From Crocinitomicaceae bacterium (GTDB lineage Bacteria > Bacteroidota > Bacteroidia > Flavobacteriales_D > Crocinitomicaceae), in NCBI GenBank assembly GCA_028689775.1, contig JAQVCM010000004.1, forward strand, positions 1 through 64,000: 64,000 nucleotides of DNA, given 5' to 3'. The translations under genes were made by a program, and so were the position numbers. Of this stretch, positions 56,076 to 64,000 are shown one piece after another. Below the pieces are notes generated by a model, which was not told the origin of the DNA, ran no database searches, and saw only the letters and a list, made by a program, of their open reading frames with translations. The stretch's first letter is position 1. Every line of letters begins with the position of its first letter.

Positions 56076-56936
56076 TTAGAAAAGAGAATCGAGGGTTTCT
56101 TTGGATCCTCTTGGAGAAAACTCGATGCGGACAATGTCATTAATGGTCAGACCAAAAAGTGTACTTGCTCCGCCGTTGGTCGTTTTAGCTCCGCGATTTA
56201 AGGCGATTTCTAAGAAACCATTGCTGTTGAATATCGCTACTTTTTCTCCTGGAACGACTGCATTGTAGGTTGGTGATATCTCATCGATGTAATATTCTTT
56301 TCTTCTGAAATAGATCGTGAACGGAATGTTTTCTCCGAATCGGTCAAACAATTCACGCGTTACATTGGTAATCACATTTCCATAATGGTCGATGTGAATA
56401 ACGTTTCCTTTAATCAAGTTATCGCCAATAACCGCTGTAATGTTGAATGCTCTTTTAAATTCTTCTGCCTCACTGGCAAAAGTAGAAACGTCTTCGCCAT
56501 TGGCTATTTTACAAGCTGCAGGAATTAAAATGTTTTTGGTTGGAAATCGGTATAACGATGGATTTGATAAAACGTCGTCAATTTTCCAAAACTGTTCTGG
56601 TTTTGCATTATTGAGTAACAAACCAAAAAAACCATTGTCGTTGGAAACAAAATAATGTCCTTCAAAAAGCATAATTGCAGGAACTGCGCTATCTTGTGAC
56701 GAACCAAAATTGATGATTGGTTCGCTATCGACACAACAAACGTGAATGGTTCCAAGTGGAAAATCTCTGAAACAATTGTTAAGATAATAGGCTTCCTGAG
56801 AAACATCAAAAGGCTGAACATCATGGGATATATCTACAATCTGAACAGCTGAGGTACGACTAAAAATTGTTCCCTTAAGAGAAGCAACATAATGGTCTGT
56901 CAAACCCATATCAGATGTTAGCGTAATGATTTGCAT
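56076..56936 (-). CDS. SAM hydroxide adenosyltransferase (DUF62/chlorinase-fluorinase family)
   Basis: The 286-residue protein matches the SAM-dependent chlorinase/fluorinase family. The N terminus shows TLTSDMGLTDHYVASLKG with the conserved Asp, and VDISHDVQPFDVSQEAYYL. The segment VSNDNGFFGLLL contains the usual active-site SNDNG. Family members without the halogenase insertion loop hydrolyse S-adenosylmethionine to adenosine and methionine. Halogenases carry a distinctive 23-residue loop that I do not see. It reads toward the ABM gene. Confidence 0.88.
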   Translation of the reverse strand: MQIITLTSDMGLTDHYVASLKGTIFSRTSAVQIVDISHDVQPFDVSQEAYYLNNCFRDFPLGTIHVCCVDSEPIINFGSSQDSAVPAIMLFEGHYFVSNDNGFFGLLLNNAKPEQFWKIDDVLSNPSLYRFPTKNILIPAACKIANGEDVSTFASEAEEFKRAFNITAVIGDNLIKGNVIHIDHYGNVITNVTRELFDRFGENIPFTIYFRRKEYYIDEISPTYNAVVPGEKVAIFNSNGFLEIALNRGAKTTNGGASTLFGLTINDIVRIEFSPRGSKETLDSLF

Positions 56937-57008
56937 GTAATTTTCAAATTGAAGAAATATTCCTAAATTTGTTCAAAAATAAGGTTTATTCTATACATGG
57001 TATACATC

Positions 57009-57026
57009 GTGGTTTTTTTTTACCAC
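57009..57026 (+). other. Small hairpin upstream of phoH
   Basis: GTGGT and ACCAC pair around eight Ts, 18 bases before the TTG start codon of phoH. An exact TAAATTTG -7 element is at 56964-56971. Confidence 0.4.
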
Positions 57027-57044
57027 AATTAATTATTCGAGCAC

Positions 57045-58043
57045 TTGGAGAGAAACATAGAGATAGAGGGAATCAACCCTGTCGAATTATTCGGAGTCAA
57101 CAATAAAAACCTCATGGCCTTAAAAGGCTTTTTTCCGAAACTGAAACTTGTTTCTCGTGGAAATTCAATTACAATCGTTGGCGACGAGGAAATCATGGAT
57201 CTTTTTGAAAAAAAGTTTCAACAAATCTTGGCGTATTTTCATAAATTCAATCAAATTACTGAAAACGCAATCGAACAAATTATTCTGGAAGACCAAGGTC
57301 CAAAGGAAATGGACAACGGTGCTGAAATTTTAGTTCATGGTAATAGTGGCGTAAAAATCAAAGCAAAAACAGTCAACCAGCGTAAATTGGTGAAATCTGT
57401 GAATGAAAACGACATGGTGTTTGCTGTTGGTCCTGCGGGAACTGGTAAAACCTACACAGCCGTTGCATTGGCGGTTCGCGCTTTGAAAGCCAAAGAAGTG
57501 AAACGCATCATTCTTACTCGTCCAGCAGTTGAAGCAGGTGAAAACTTGGGTTTCCTTCCGGGAGACATGAAAGAAAAATTGGATCCGTACATGATGCCGC
57601 TATACGATGCACTTCGCGACATGATTCCCCCGGAAAAATTGGTGGACATGTTTGAATTTGGAATCATCGAAATTGCTCCGCTTGCGTTTATGAGAGGAAG
57701 AACTTTGGACAATGCCTTTGTCATTTTAGATGAAGCGCAAAACTCTACGGTGATGCAAATGAAGATGTTTTTGACTCGAATGGGTCAAACAGCGAATTTC
57801 ATCATTACAGGTGATATGTCACAAGTGGATTTACCTCGTCAGCAGAAATCTGGATTGACTTATGCCTTGGATGCTTTGCAAGACGTGAAAGGAATTGGCA
57901 TTATTCGCATGAATCAAAGCGATGTAATTCGTCACCCTTTGGTGAAGAAAATCATTGACGCTTTTGAAAAAGCAGAAAATGAAGACGCGAAAAAACAAGA
58001 AGAACATAGAAACGAGAAAAGAAACTTGGATTCTAAAAAATAA
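57045..58043 (+). CDS. phoH: PhoH-like ATPase
   Basis: The 332-residue protein has the PhoH domain: AVGPAGTGKTYTAVALAVRAL is the Walker A motif (about residues 128-135), and AFVILDEAQNSTVMQMKMFL is the Walker B region. RQQKSGLTYALDALQDVKGI and VIRHPLVKKIIDAFEKAE are further conserved blocks. The function remains uncertain; it has been linked to RNA metabolism and phosphate starvation. The start codon is TTG at 57045. No in-frame ATG precedes it, and the first internal ATG would remove conserved N-terminal residues. purC follows after 25 bases. Confidence 0.93.
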   Translation: MERNIEIEGINPVELFGVNNKNLMALKGFFPKLKLVSRGNSITIVGDEEIMDLFEKKFQQILAYFHKFNQITENAIEQIILEDQGPKEMDNGAEILVHGNSGVKIKAKTVNQRKLVKSVNENDMVFAVGPAGTGKTYTAVALAVRALKAKEVKRIILTRPAVEAGENLGFLPGDMKEKLDPYMMPLYDALRDMIPPEKLVDMFEFGIIEIAPLAFMRGRTLDNAFVILDEAQNSTVMQMKMFLTRMGQTANFIITGDMSQVDLPRQQKSGLTYALDALQDVKGIGIIRMNQSDVIRHPLVKKIIDAFEKAENEDAKKQEEHRNEKRNLDSKK

Positions 58044-58068
58044 ATAAAAACTCCTATTTTAAAAGATA

Positions 58069-59025
58069 ATGAACTCAACAGTAACAGATACCAACTTCAA
58101 TTTTCCGGGTCAGAAATCAATCTACAAAGGAAAAGTTCGTGAAGTATACAGCCTTGAAAACGATATCGTTGTGATGATTGCCTCTGACCGCATTTCTGCA
58201 TTCGACCACATCTTGCCGAAAGGAATTCCATATAAAGGTCAAGTGTTGAACCAAGTTGCAACGCATTTCTTGGATGCAACGCGCGACATCGTTCCAAACT
58301 GGTTGCTCGGAACTCCAGATCCATCGGTTGCAGTTGGTCTAGAATGTGAGCCAATTCGCATTGAAATGGTCATCCGCGGTTATTTGGCAGGACACAGTGC
58401 ACGCGAATATGCCGCTGGAAAAAGAATGCTTTGTGGTGTTGCACTTCCGGAAGGAATGAAAGAAAACGACCGCTTCCCTACTCCAATCATTACGCCAGCG
58501 GCGAAAGCATTGGAAGGTCATGACATTGATATTTCAAGAGAAGAAATTTTGGAACAACAAATTGTTTCAGAAGAAGTGTACATTCAACTTGAAAATTATA
58601 CCCGTGCTTTGTTTCAAAGAGGAACAGAAATGGCTGTTGAACGAGGATTGATTTTGGTTGATACCAAATATGAATTCGGAATGAAAGACGGGAAAGTGTA
58701 TTTGATTGACGAAATTCATACGCCAGATTCTTCCCGTTATTTCTACGCGGAAGGTTACGAAGAACGTCAAGCAAAAGGAGAAGCACAAAAGCAATTGTCG
58801 AAAGAATTCGTTCGCCAATGGTTAATTGAAAATGATTTCCAAGGATTGGAAGGTCAAAAAATGCCAGAAATTCCAGATGCATTTGTGGATGTGATTACCG
58901 AAAGATACATTGAACTTTACGAAAAAATCATTGGAAAACCGTTTGTGAAAGCGGATAATTCAAATATTCACGACCGCATTGAAAAGAATGTGGTAGCATA
59001 TTTGAAGGCAGAAAAGTTGGTGTAA
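58069..59025 (+). CDS. purC: Phosphoribosylaminoimidazole-succinocarboxamide synthase
   Basis: PurC makes SAICAR from CAIR, aspartate and ATP in purine synthesis. The 318-residue protein shows [60 protein letters not shown] and [15 protein letters not shown], all typical of the family. The length is of the longer, eukaryote-like type. No other pur gene is close by, so it is a lone gene. Confidence 0.96.
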   Translation: MNSTVTDTNFNFPGQKSIYKGKVREVYSLENDIVVMIASDRISAFDHILPKGIPYKGQVLNQVATHFLDATRDIVPNWLLGTPDPSVAVGLECEPIRIEMVIRGYLAGHSAREYAAGKRMLCGVALPEGMKENDRFPTPIITPAAKALEGHDIDISREEILEQQIVSEEVYIQLENYTRALFQRGTEMAVERGLILVDTKYEFGMKDGKVYLIDEIHTPDSSRYFYAEGYEERQAKGEAQKQLSKEFVRQWLIENDFQGLEGQKMPEIPDAFVDVITERYIELYEKIIGKPFVKADNSNIHDRIEKNVVAYLKAEKLV

Positions 59026-59033
59026 TATTTTTT

Positions 59034-59072
59034 AAAAAGTTGGGGCGAAAAACTTTTCGCTCCAACTTTTTA
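59034..59072. terminator. Terminator of purC
   Basis: AAAAGTTGGGGCGAAAA and TTTTCGCTCCAACTTTT form a 17-base stem with one mismatch. It is symmetrical and could act on both strands. Confidence 0.85.
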
Positions 59073-59136
59073 AAATTCGCCCTTGCAAATAAAAAATATC
59101 TATTCCCGTATTTCAAAATCTTCTCTTTTTTTTCTT

Positions 59137-59144
59137 TATTTTTG
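59137..59144 (+). promoter_or_regulatory. Promoter -7 element for fba
   Basis: TATTTTTG is an exact TAnnTTTG element 28 bases before the fba ATG. Confidence 0.5.
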
Positions 59145-59171
59145 TACATCAATTCAAAAAAACTGAAAATA

Positions 59172-60239
59172 ATGGCTTACAATATCAAGGCTGGTGTAGC
59201 TACTGGAGACGAGGTTCAACATATTTTTAAATTAGCAAAAGAAAAAGGATTTGCGCTACCTGCGGTTAACGTTACAAGTTCAAGTACTGTTAACGCTGTG
59301 ATGGAAACAGCTGCAAAATTAAATGCACCTGTTATCATTCAATTTTCAAATGGTGGTGCGCTTTTCAATGCTGGAAAATCTTTATCAAACAAAGATGAAA
59401 AAGCGGCAATTGCTGGTGCAGTAGCTGGTGCGAAACACATTCACCTTTTGGCTGAAATGTATGGTGCAACAGTGATTCTTCATACGGATCATGCTGCGAA
59501 AAAATTATTACCTTGGATTGACGGTTTATTAACCGAAAGTGAAAAATTCTTCGCTGAAACTGGTAAAACATTGTACAGTTCTCATATGATTGACTTATCG
59601 GAAGAGCCAATCGAAGAAAACATTGAAATTTGCAAAACGTATTTGTCTCGCATGGCCAAAATCGGTATGACTTTGGAAATTGAGTTGGGCATCACTGGCG
59701 GTGAAGAAGACGGTGTTGACAATACGGACGTAGATAGTTCGAAGTTATATACACAACCTTCTGAAGTAGCTTTCGCATACGAAGAATTGATGAAAGTGAG
59801 TGATAAATTTACCATCGCTGCTGCTTTCGGAAACGTTCACGGAGTTTACAAGCCAGGAAACGTGAAATTGACGCCAGTAATTTTGAAAAACTCGCAAGAA
59901 TACGTTGAAAAGAAATTTAATACGGGTGCAAATCCAATTGACTTTGTTTTCCACGGTGGTTCAGGTTCTTCTTTGGAAGACATTCGCGAAGCAATCGGTT
60001 ACGGTGTGATCAAAATGAATTTAGATACAGATTTACAATTTGCATACACAGAAGGTGTTCGTGATTATGTTGTAAAGAATGTAGAATATTTGAAAACGCA
60101 AATCGGAAATCCAGAAGGAGATGATTTGCCAAATAAAAAATACTACGATCCTAGAAAATGGGTTCGTGAAGGAGAATTAACGTTTATTGCTCGTTTGGAA
60201 CAATCATTCAAAGACTTGAATAACGTTGATACGCTTTAA
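59172..60239 (+). CDS. fbaA: Class II fructose-bisphosphate aldolase
   Basis: The 355-residue metal-dependent aldolase splits fructose 1,6-bisphosphate in glycolysis. Zinc-ligand regions are visible: VILHTDHAAKKLLPWIDG, AAFGNVHGVYKPGNVKL and FVFHGGSGSSLEDIREA. The EIELGITGGEEDGVDNTDVD block is typical of the E. coli FbaA-like class. Start at 59172: an in-frame extension to 59040 would run through the purC terminator. It has its own promoter element. accD is 49 bases downstream. Confidence 0.96.
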   Translation: MAYNIKAGVATGDEVQHIFKLAKEKGFALPAVNVTSSSTVNAVMETAAKLNAPVIIQFSNGGALFNAGKSLSNKDEKAAIAGAVAGAKHIHLLAEMYGATVILHTDHAAKKLLPWIDGLLTESEKFFAETGKTLYSSHMIDLSEEPIEENIEICKTYLSRMAKIGMTLEIELGITGGEEDGVDNTDVDSSKLYTQPSEVAFAYEELMKVSDKFTIAAAFGNVHGVYKPGNVKLTPVILKNSQEYVEKKFNTGANPIDFVFHGGSGSSLEDIREAIGYGVIKMNLDTDLQFAYTEGVRDYVVKNVEYLKTQIGNPEGDDLPNKKYYDPRKWVREGELTFIARLEQSFKDLNNVDTL

Positions 60240-60288
60240 GATTACGAAATAACATTGATTGAAATAGACATTCAAAGAAATAAAACAC

Positions 60289-61134
60289 ATGGTTTGGTTT
60301 AAAAGAAATAAAGAAGGGATTACCACTTCGACAAAAGAAAAAAAAGAAACTCCAGAAGGTCTTTGGCATAAATGTTCCAATTGTAAAACAGTTTTTACGG
60401 AGCAAGATTTCGTAAAACATTTATATGTTTGCGACCGCTGTTCTCATCACGAAAGAATTGGTTCGAAAGAATATTTTGACATCCTTTTTGATGATGCGAA
60501 ATACACGGAATTGAATCCAAACGTTACATCTGGTGACCCGTTGGAATTTGAAGATACTAAAAAATACGTGGACCGTTTAAAAGATACGGAAAAGAAAACA
60601 GGTTTAAAAGACGCTGCGAGAACTGCTCACGGTCAACTAGACGGAATGGATTTTGTTGTTGCTTGTATGGATTTTGCATTCATCGGTGGATCTTTGGGTT
60701 CTGTAGTTGGTGAAAAAATTGCTCGTGCCATTGATCACGCAATCAAAATCAAAGCGCCTTTCATGATCATCTCTAAATCTGGTGGTGCTCGAATGATGGA
60801 AGCTGGTTTTTCCTTGATGCAAATGGCGAAAGTAAGTGGGAAATTAGGTCAATTAGCGGAAGCTGGATTGCCTTACATCTCTTTACTGACAGATCCAACA
60901 ACTGGTGGTGTAACTGCTTCTTACGCGATGCTTGGTGATTTGAACATCGCTGAACCAAATGCATTAATCGCATTCGCTGGTCCTCGCGTTGTTAAAGAAA
61001 CGATCGGACGAGAATTGCCAGAAGGTTTCCAAACCTCTGAATTTTTGTTGGAACATGGTTTCTTAGATTACATCGTTGAACGTGGAAATCTAAAAGAACA
61101 ATTGTCTTTGAGTTTAAAATTGTTCAAGAACTAA
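60289..61134 (+). CDS. accD: Acetyl-CoA carboxylase carboxyltransferase subunit beta
   Basis: AccD catalyses transfer of the carboxyl group to acetyl-CoA, with AccA. The 281-residue protein carries a four-cysteine zinc finger near the N terminus (WHKCSNCK, then [12 protein letters not shown]). The crotonase-like fold follows: [40 protein letters not shown] and [18 protein letters not shown]. No accA is in the window. Confidence 0.96.
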   Translation: MVWFKRNKEGITTSTKEKKETPEGLWHKCSNCKTVFTEQDFVKHLYVCDRCSHHERIGSKEYFDILFDDAKYTELNPNVTSGDPLEFEDTKKYVDRLKDTEKKTGLKDAARTAHGQLDGMDFVVACMDFAFIGGSLGSVVGEKIARAIDHAIKIKAPFMIISKSGGARMMEAGFSLMQMAKVSGKLGQLAEAGLPYISLLTDPTTGGVTASYAMLGDLNIAEPNALIAFAGPRVVKETIGRELPEGFQTSEFLLEHGFLDYIVERGNLKEQLSLSLKLFKN

Positions 61135-61151
61135 AAACACCTTATAAAATT

Positions 61152-61184
61152 AAAAACCTGCATTCAAAAAGTGCAGGTTTTTTT
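61152..61184. terminator. Terminator of accD
   Basis: AAAAACCTGCA and TGCAGGTTTTT form an 11-base stem followed by a T-run. It lies between accD and the convergent queD gene. Confidence 0.85.
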
Positions 61185-61252
61185 ATGCGTTGAAAATAAA
61201 TCGGGAGTTGGCTTTCTTTTGCTTAGAAAAATCTTCTGAGCGTGTAAAAGCA

Positions 61253-61705
61253 CTATTTCACTTGGTCATTCAAAAACCACTCGGCATACGAAGTTGGAGT
61301 TTCATCCAATCTCAAGCCATGCAAAGCAACCTCATCCGGAATGCAATTAACGATGTTATTCTTGATCTCAAGCAATAAATTTTCGCAGGTTGGCTGGAAG
61401 TTCACAAAATGAATTCGTTCGCTAATCCCTTTTAAAACTGCTACTTCTGAGTCAGAAAGATTGTCTCTCAAAACCAAAGAATGGTCATAGACATCGATCA
61501 CTTCACGTTTGATAATTTCTTTTAAAACTCCAAAATCCAGTACAAATCCATTTTTGGGATTGCTGTCTTCGTGTTTAATTTTCCCTGCCAATGTAACGCG
61601 CAACATGTACGTATGTCCGTGGATATTTCTGCAAAGACCGTCGTAGCCTTTCAATGCATGCGCCATGTCAAAGGTGAAGCATTTGGTAATTCTGATTGTA
61701 TCCAA
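61253..61705 (-). CDS. queD: 6-carboxytetrahydropterin synthase (QueD/PTPS family)
   Basis: The 150-residue protein matches the 6-pyruvoyl-tetrahydropterin synthase family. FDMAHALKGYDGLCRNIHGH supplies Cys and two His, together with HTYMLRVTL. The YDHSLVL stretch carries the catalytic Asp-His, and PTCENLLLEI the C-terminal conserved block. QueD makes 6-carboxy-tetrahydropterin for queuosine; I favour QueD over the eukaryote-type enzyme, but no other queuosine gene is nearby. It starts 11 bases after an Rrf2-type regulator gene. Confidence 0.85.
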   Translation of the reverse strand: MDTIRITKCFTFDMAHALKGYDGLCRNIHGHTYMLRVTLAGKIKHEDSNPKNGFVLDFGVLKEIIKREVIDVYDHSLVLRDNLSDSEVAVLKGISERIHFVNFQPTCENLLLEIKNNIVNCIPDEVALHGLRLDETPTSYAEWFLNDQVK

Positions 61706-61716
61706 AATCTGATTTA

Positions 61717-62175
61717 TTAATTTCTGTTGTGCTCTAATTCAAAAATCTTAAGAAAAGAATGTCCGTCGTTGACCTGCTCAACCATGTCAAAAATGGTTGT
61801 CGTTTTAATCATCTGTTTTAAATCTGCCTTGATGAGTTTGTACTTGTGGTGAACAGGACAAGGATTTTCCTCCGAACATTTTTTCAAGCCTAAAACACAC
61901 ATGGTAAATGCAACTTCTTCGTCAATAACCAAAACGATGTCTTCAATACTCACCGTTTTGATTTTCTCTTCTTCCATTTCAAAACCACCTTGCGCTCCTT
62001 GAACGGAATAGATGATTTTTCCTTTGGCAAGCTTCTGGAGAATTTTTGCAGTAAAGTATTCTGGAGAATCAATCGCTGCAGCAATGTCTTTTAAACTGAC
62101 ACGCTTTTTCTCTTTCGAATTGATTGCAACAAAAATACAAGCACGAATGCCATACTCACATGCTTTTGTAAACAT
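61717..62175 (-). CDS. Rrf2 family transcriptional regulator
   Basis: The 152-residue protein matches Rrf2: a winged HTH (about residues 1-60) with MFTKACEYGIRACIFVAINS and SLKDIAAAIDSPEYFTAKIL, then a dimerisation helix. The cysteines in CVLGLKKCSEENPCPVHH (about residues 93-110) match the iron-sulfur-binding pattern of sensor members such as NsrR and IscR. It may sense nitric oxide, oxygen or iron-sulfur status. Its partner queD is directly downstream. A palindrome lies upstream at 62222. Confidence 0.9.
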   Translation of the reverse strand: MFTKACEYGIRACIFVAINSKEKKRVSLKDIAAAIDSPEYFTAKILQKLAKGKIIYSVQGAQGGFEMEEEKIKTVSIEDIVLVIDEEVAFTMCVLGLKKCSEENPCPVHHKYKLIKADLKQMIKTTTIFDMVEQVNDGHSFLKIFELEHNRN

Positions 62176-62221
62176 TTTCTAATAATTTAGCACAAAAGTA
62201 GTGAAGTAATTCCAAAGGGGA

Positions 62222-62233
62222 TAGATTAGTCTA
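62222..62233 (-). promoter_or_regulatory. Possible operator of the Rrf2 gene
   Basis: TAGATTAGTCTA, an imperfect dyad, is 47 bases upstream of the Rrf2 start. An exact TACTTTTG -7 element is read on the minus strand at 62200-62193. Autoregulation through this dyad is a guess. Confidence 0.35.
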
Positions 62234-62449
62234 CTTTAAATTGAAATTTGTTGGGAAGAATGTAGAGAAGAAAAGTTTTTAACTCTCTATTTTTTCAAAA
62301 TCGAAACTACATCAGCGTGAATTCAAAAAGCTAAAAACTCATAAAAAAGCATCAATTATCTTTTAAAAACAGTGCATTTTCGCTCAAAAACTTCCTAAAA
62401 CTTGTTAAATCGGTCAATTATGCCTATCTTGTGGATTAACGGAATTACT

Positions 62450-62463
62450 TCAACACGTGTTGA
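62450..62463. promoter_or_regulatory. Palindrome upstream of the flavin monooxygenase
   Basis: TCAACACGTGTTGA is a perfect 14-base palindrome. Outer arms GGAATTA (62441) and TTAATTCC (62471-62478) extend the symmetry. It sits 110 bases before the monooxygenase ATG and could be an operator. The rest of the 397-base gap 62176-62572 is AT-rich without other structure. Confidence 0.45.
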
Positions 62464-62509
62464 TATCTGATTAATTCCATCGCGCGACAAGTTGTTTGCG
62501 CTCTACTGA

Positions 62510-63979
<1,470 letters not shown>

Positions 63980-64000
63980 GTTAGCAATGATTTTTTGATT

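Overview
The window looks like chromosomal DNA of a low-GC member of the Bacteroidota, most likely order Flavobacteriales. I infer a Crocinitomicaceae/Fluviicola-like organism from gene content only. The clues are a PorP/SprF-type protein, a gliding-motility-type C-terminal domain, a DUF4295 gene in an rpmB-rpmG-DUF4295-ftsY cluster, fused IcmF mutase, Bacteroidota-type -7 promoter elements (TAnnTTTG) and an absence of obvious Shine-Dalgarno sequences.

Layout. 1-2690: two small membrane proteins, a fasciclin-domain protein and a block of repeats. 2694-5541: ruvX-pabB-tilS, packed end to end. 6014-11260 (minus): FkbM methyltransferase, an ABC-F ATPase with one decayed ATP site, and three envelope or unknown proteins. 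11431-17772 (minus): a defence or mobile-type island with a Type IIG-like restriction-modification enzyme, tcmP, a DUF5131 (Gp37/Gp68) protein, fragments of a broken antitoxin and of a second restriction enzyme, then a HigA-like/SecB-like pair. The island lies next to an intact tRNA-Arg and a partial copy of that tRNA. 18552-28579: housekeeping genes (clpS, nnr, menD, fabG, ftsY, DUF4295, rpmG, rpmB, cinA, a DUF4197 lipoprotein and a nucleoside phosphorylase). 28678-41028: a TlpA-like thioredoxin, an ECF sigma factor with a PD40 anti-sigma-like partner, three secreted proteins built on one N-terminal module, a gliding-type C-terminal-domain protein, PorP/SprF and a second thioredoxin-fold protein. 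41378-44758 (minus): IcmF. 45015-51908: an unusual three-gene operon of a 1007-residue protein I cannot assign, a patatin-like phospholipase with a very large insert, and a secreted WG-repeat protein. 52333-63979: bioB-bioF, marC, SAM hydroxide adenosyltransferase, phoH, purC, fba, accD, queD with an Rrf2 regulator, and a flavin monooxygenase.

How it works together. Most of the window is core metabolism and translation. The accessory parts are the island at 11.4-18.5 kb, the secretion/adhesin cluster at 29.5-39.1 kb, and the patatin operon at 45.0-51.9 kb. The patatin operon is my best candidate for an undescribed system: a large soluble protein with an amphipathic Ser/Asn/Gly-rich stretch, a predicted lipase and a periplasmic or surface WG-repeat protein, probably co-transcribed. 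The island's toxin-less HigA/SecB-like pair beside antitoxin debris is the second candidate.

Intergenic DNA carries at least three dispersed repeat families: a two-hairpin element with GGGTTTCAACCC and GGCTTTAGCC, the ATCCCTTCGGGAT hairpin, and CACGGAGG arrays. All functional calls come from reading motifs by eye. No similarity search was run.
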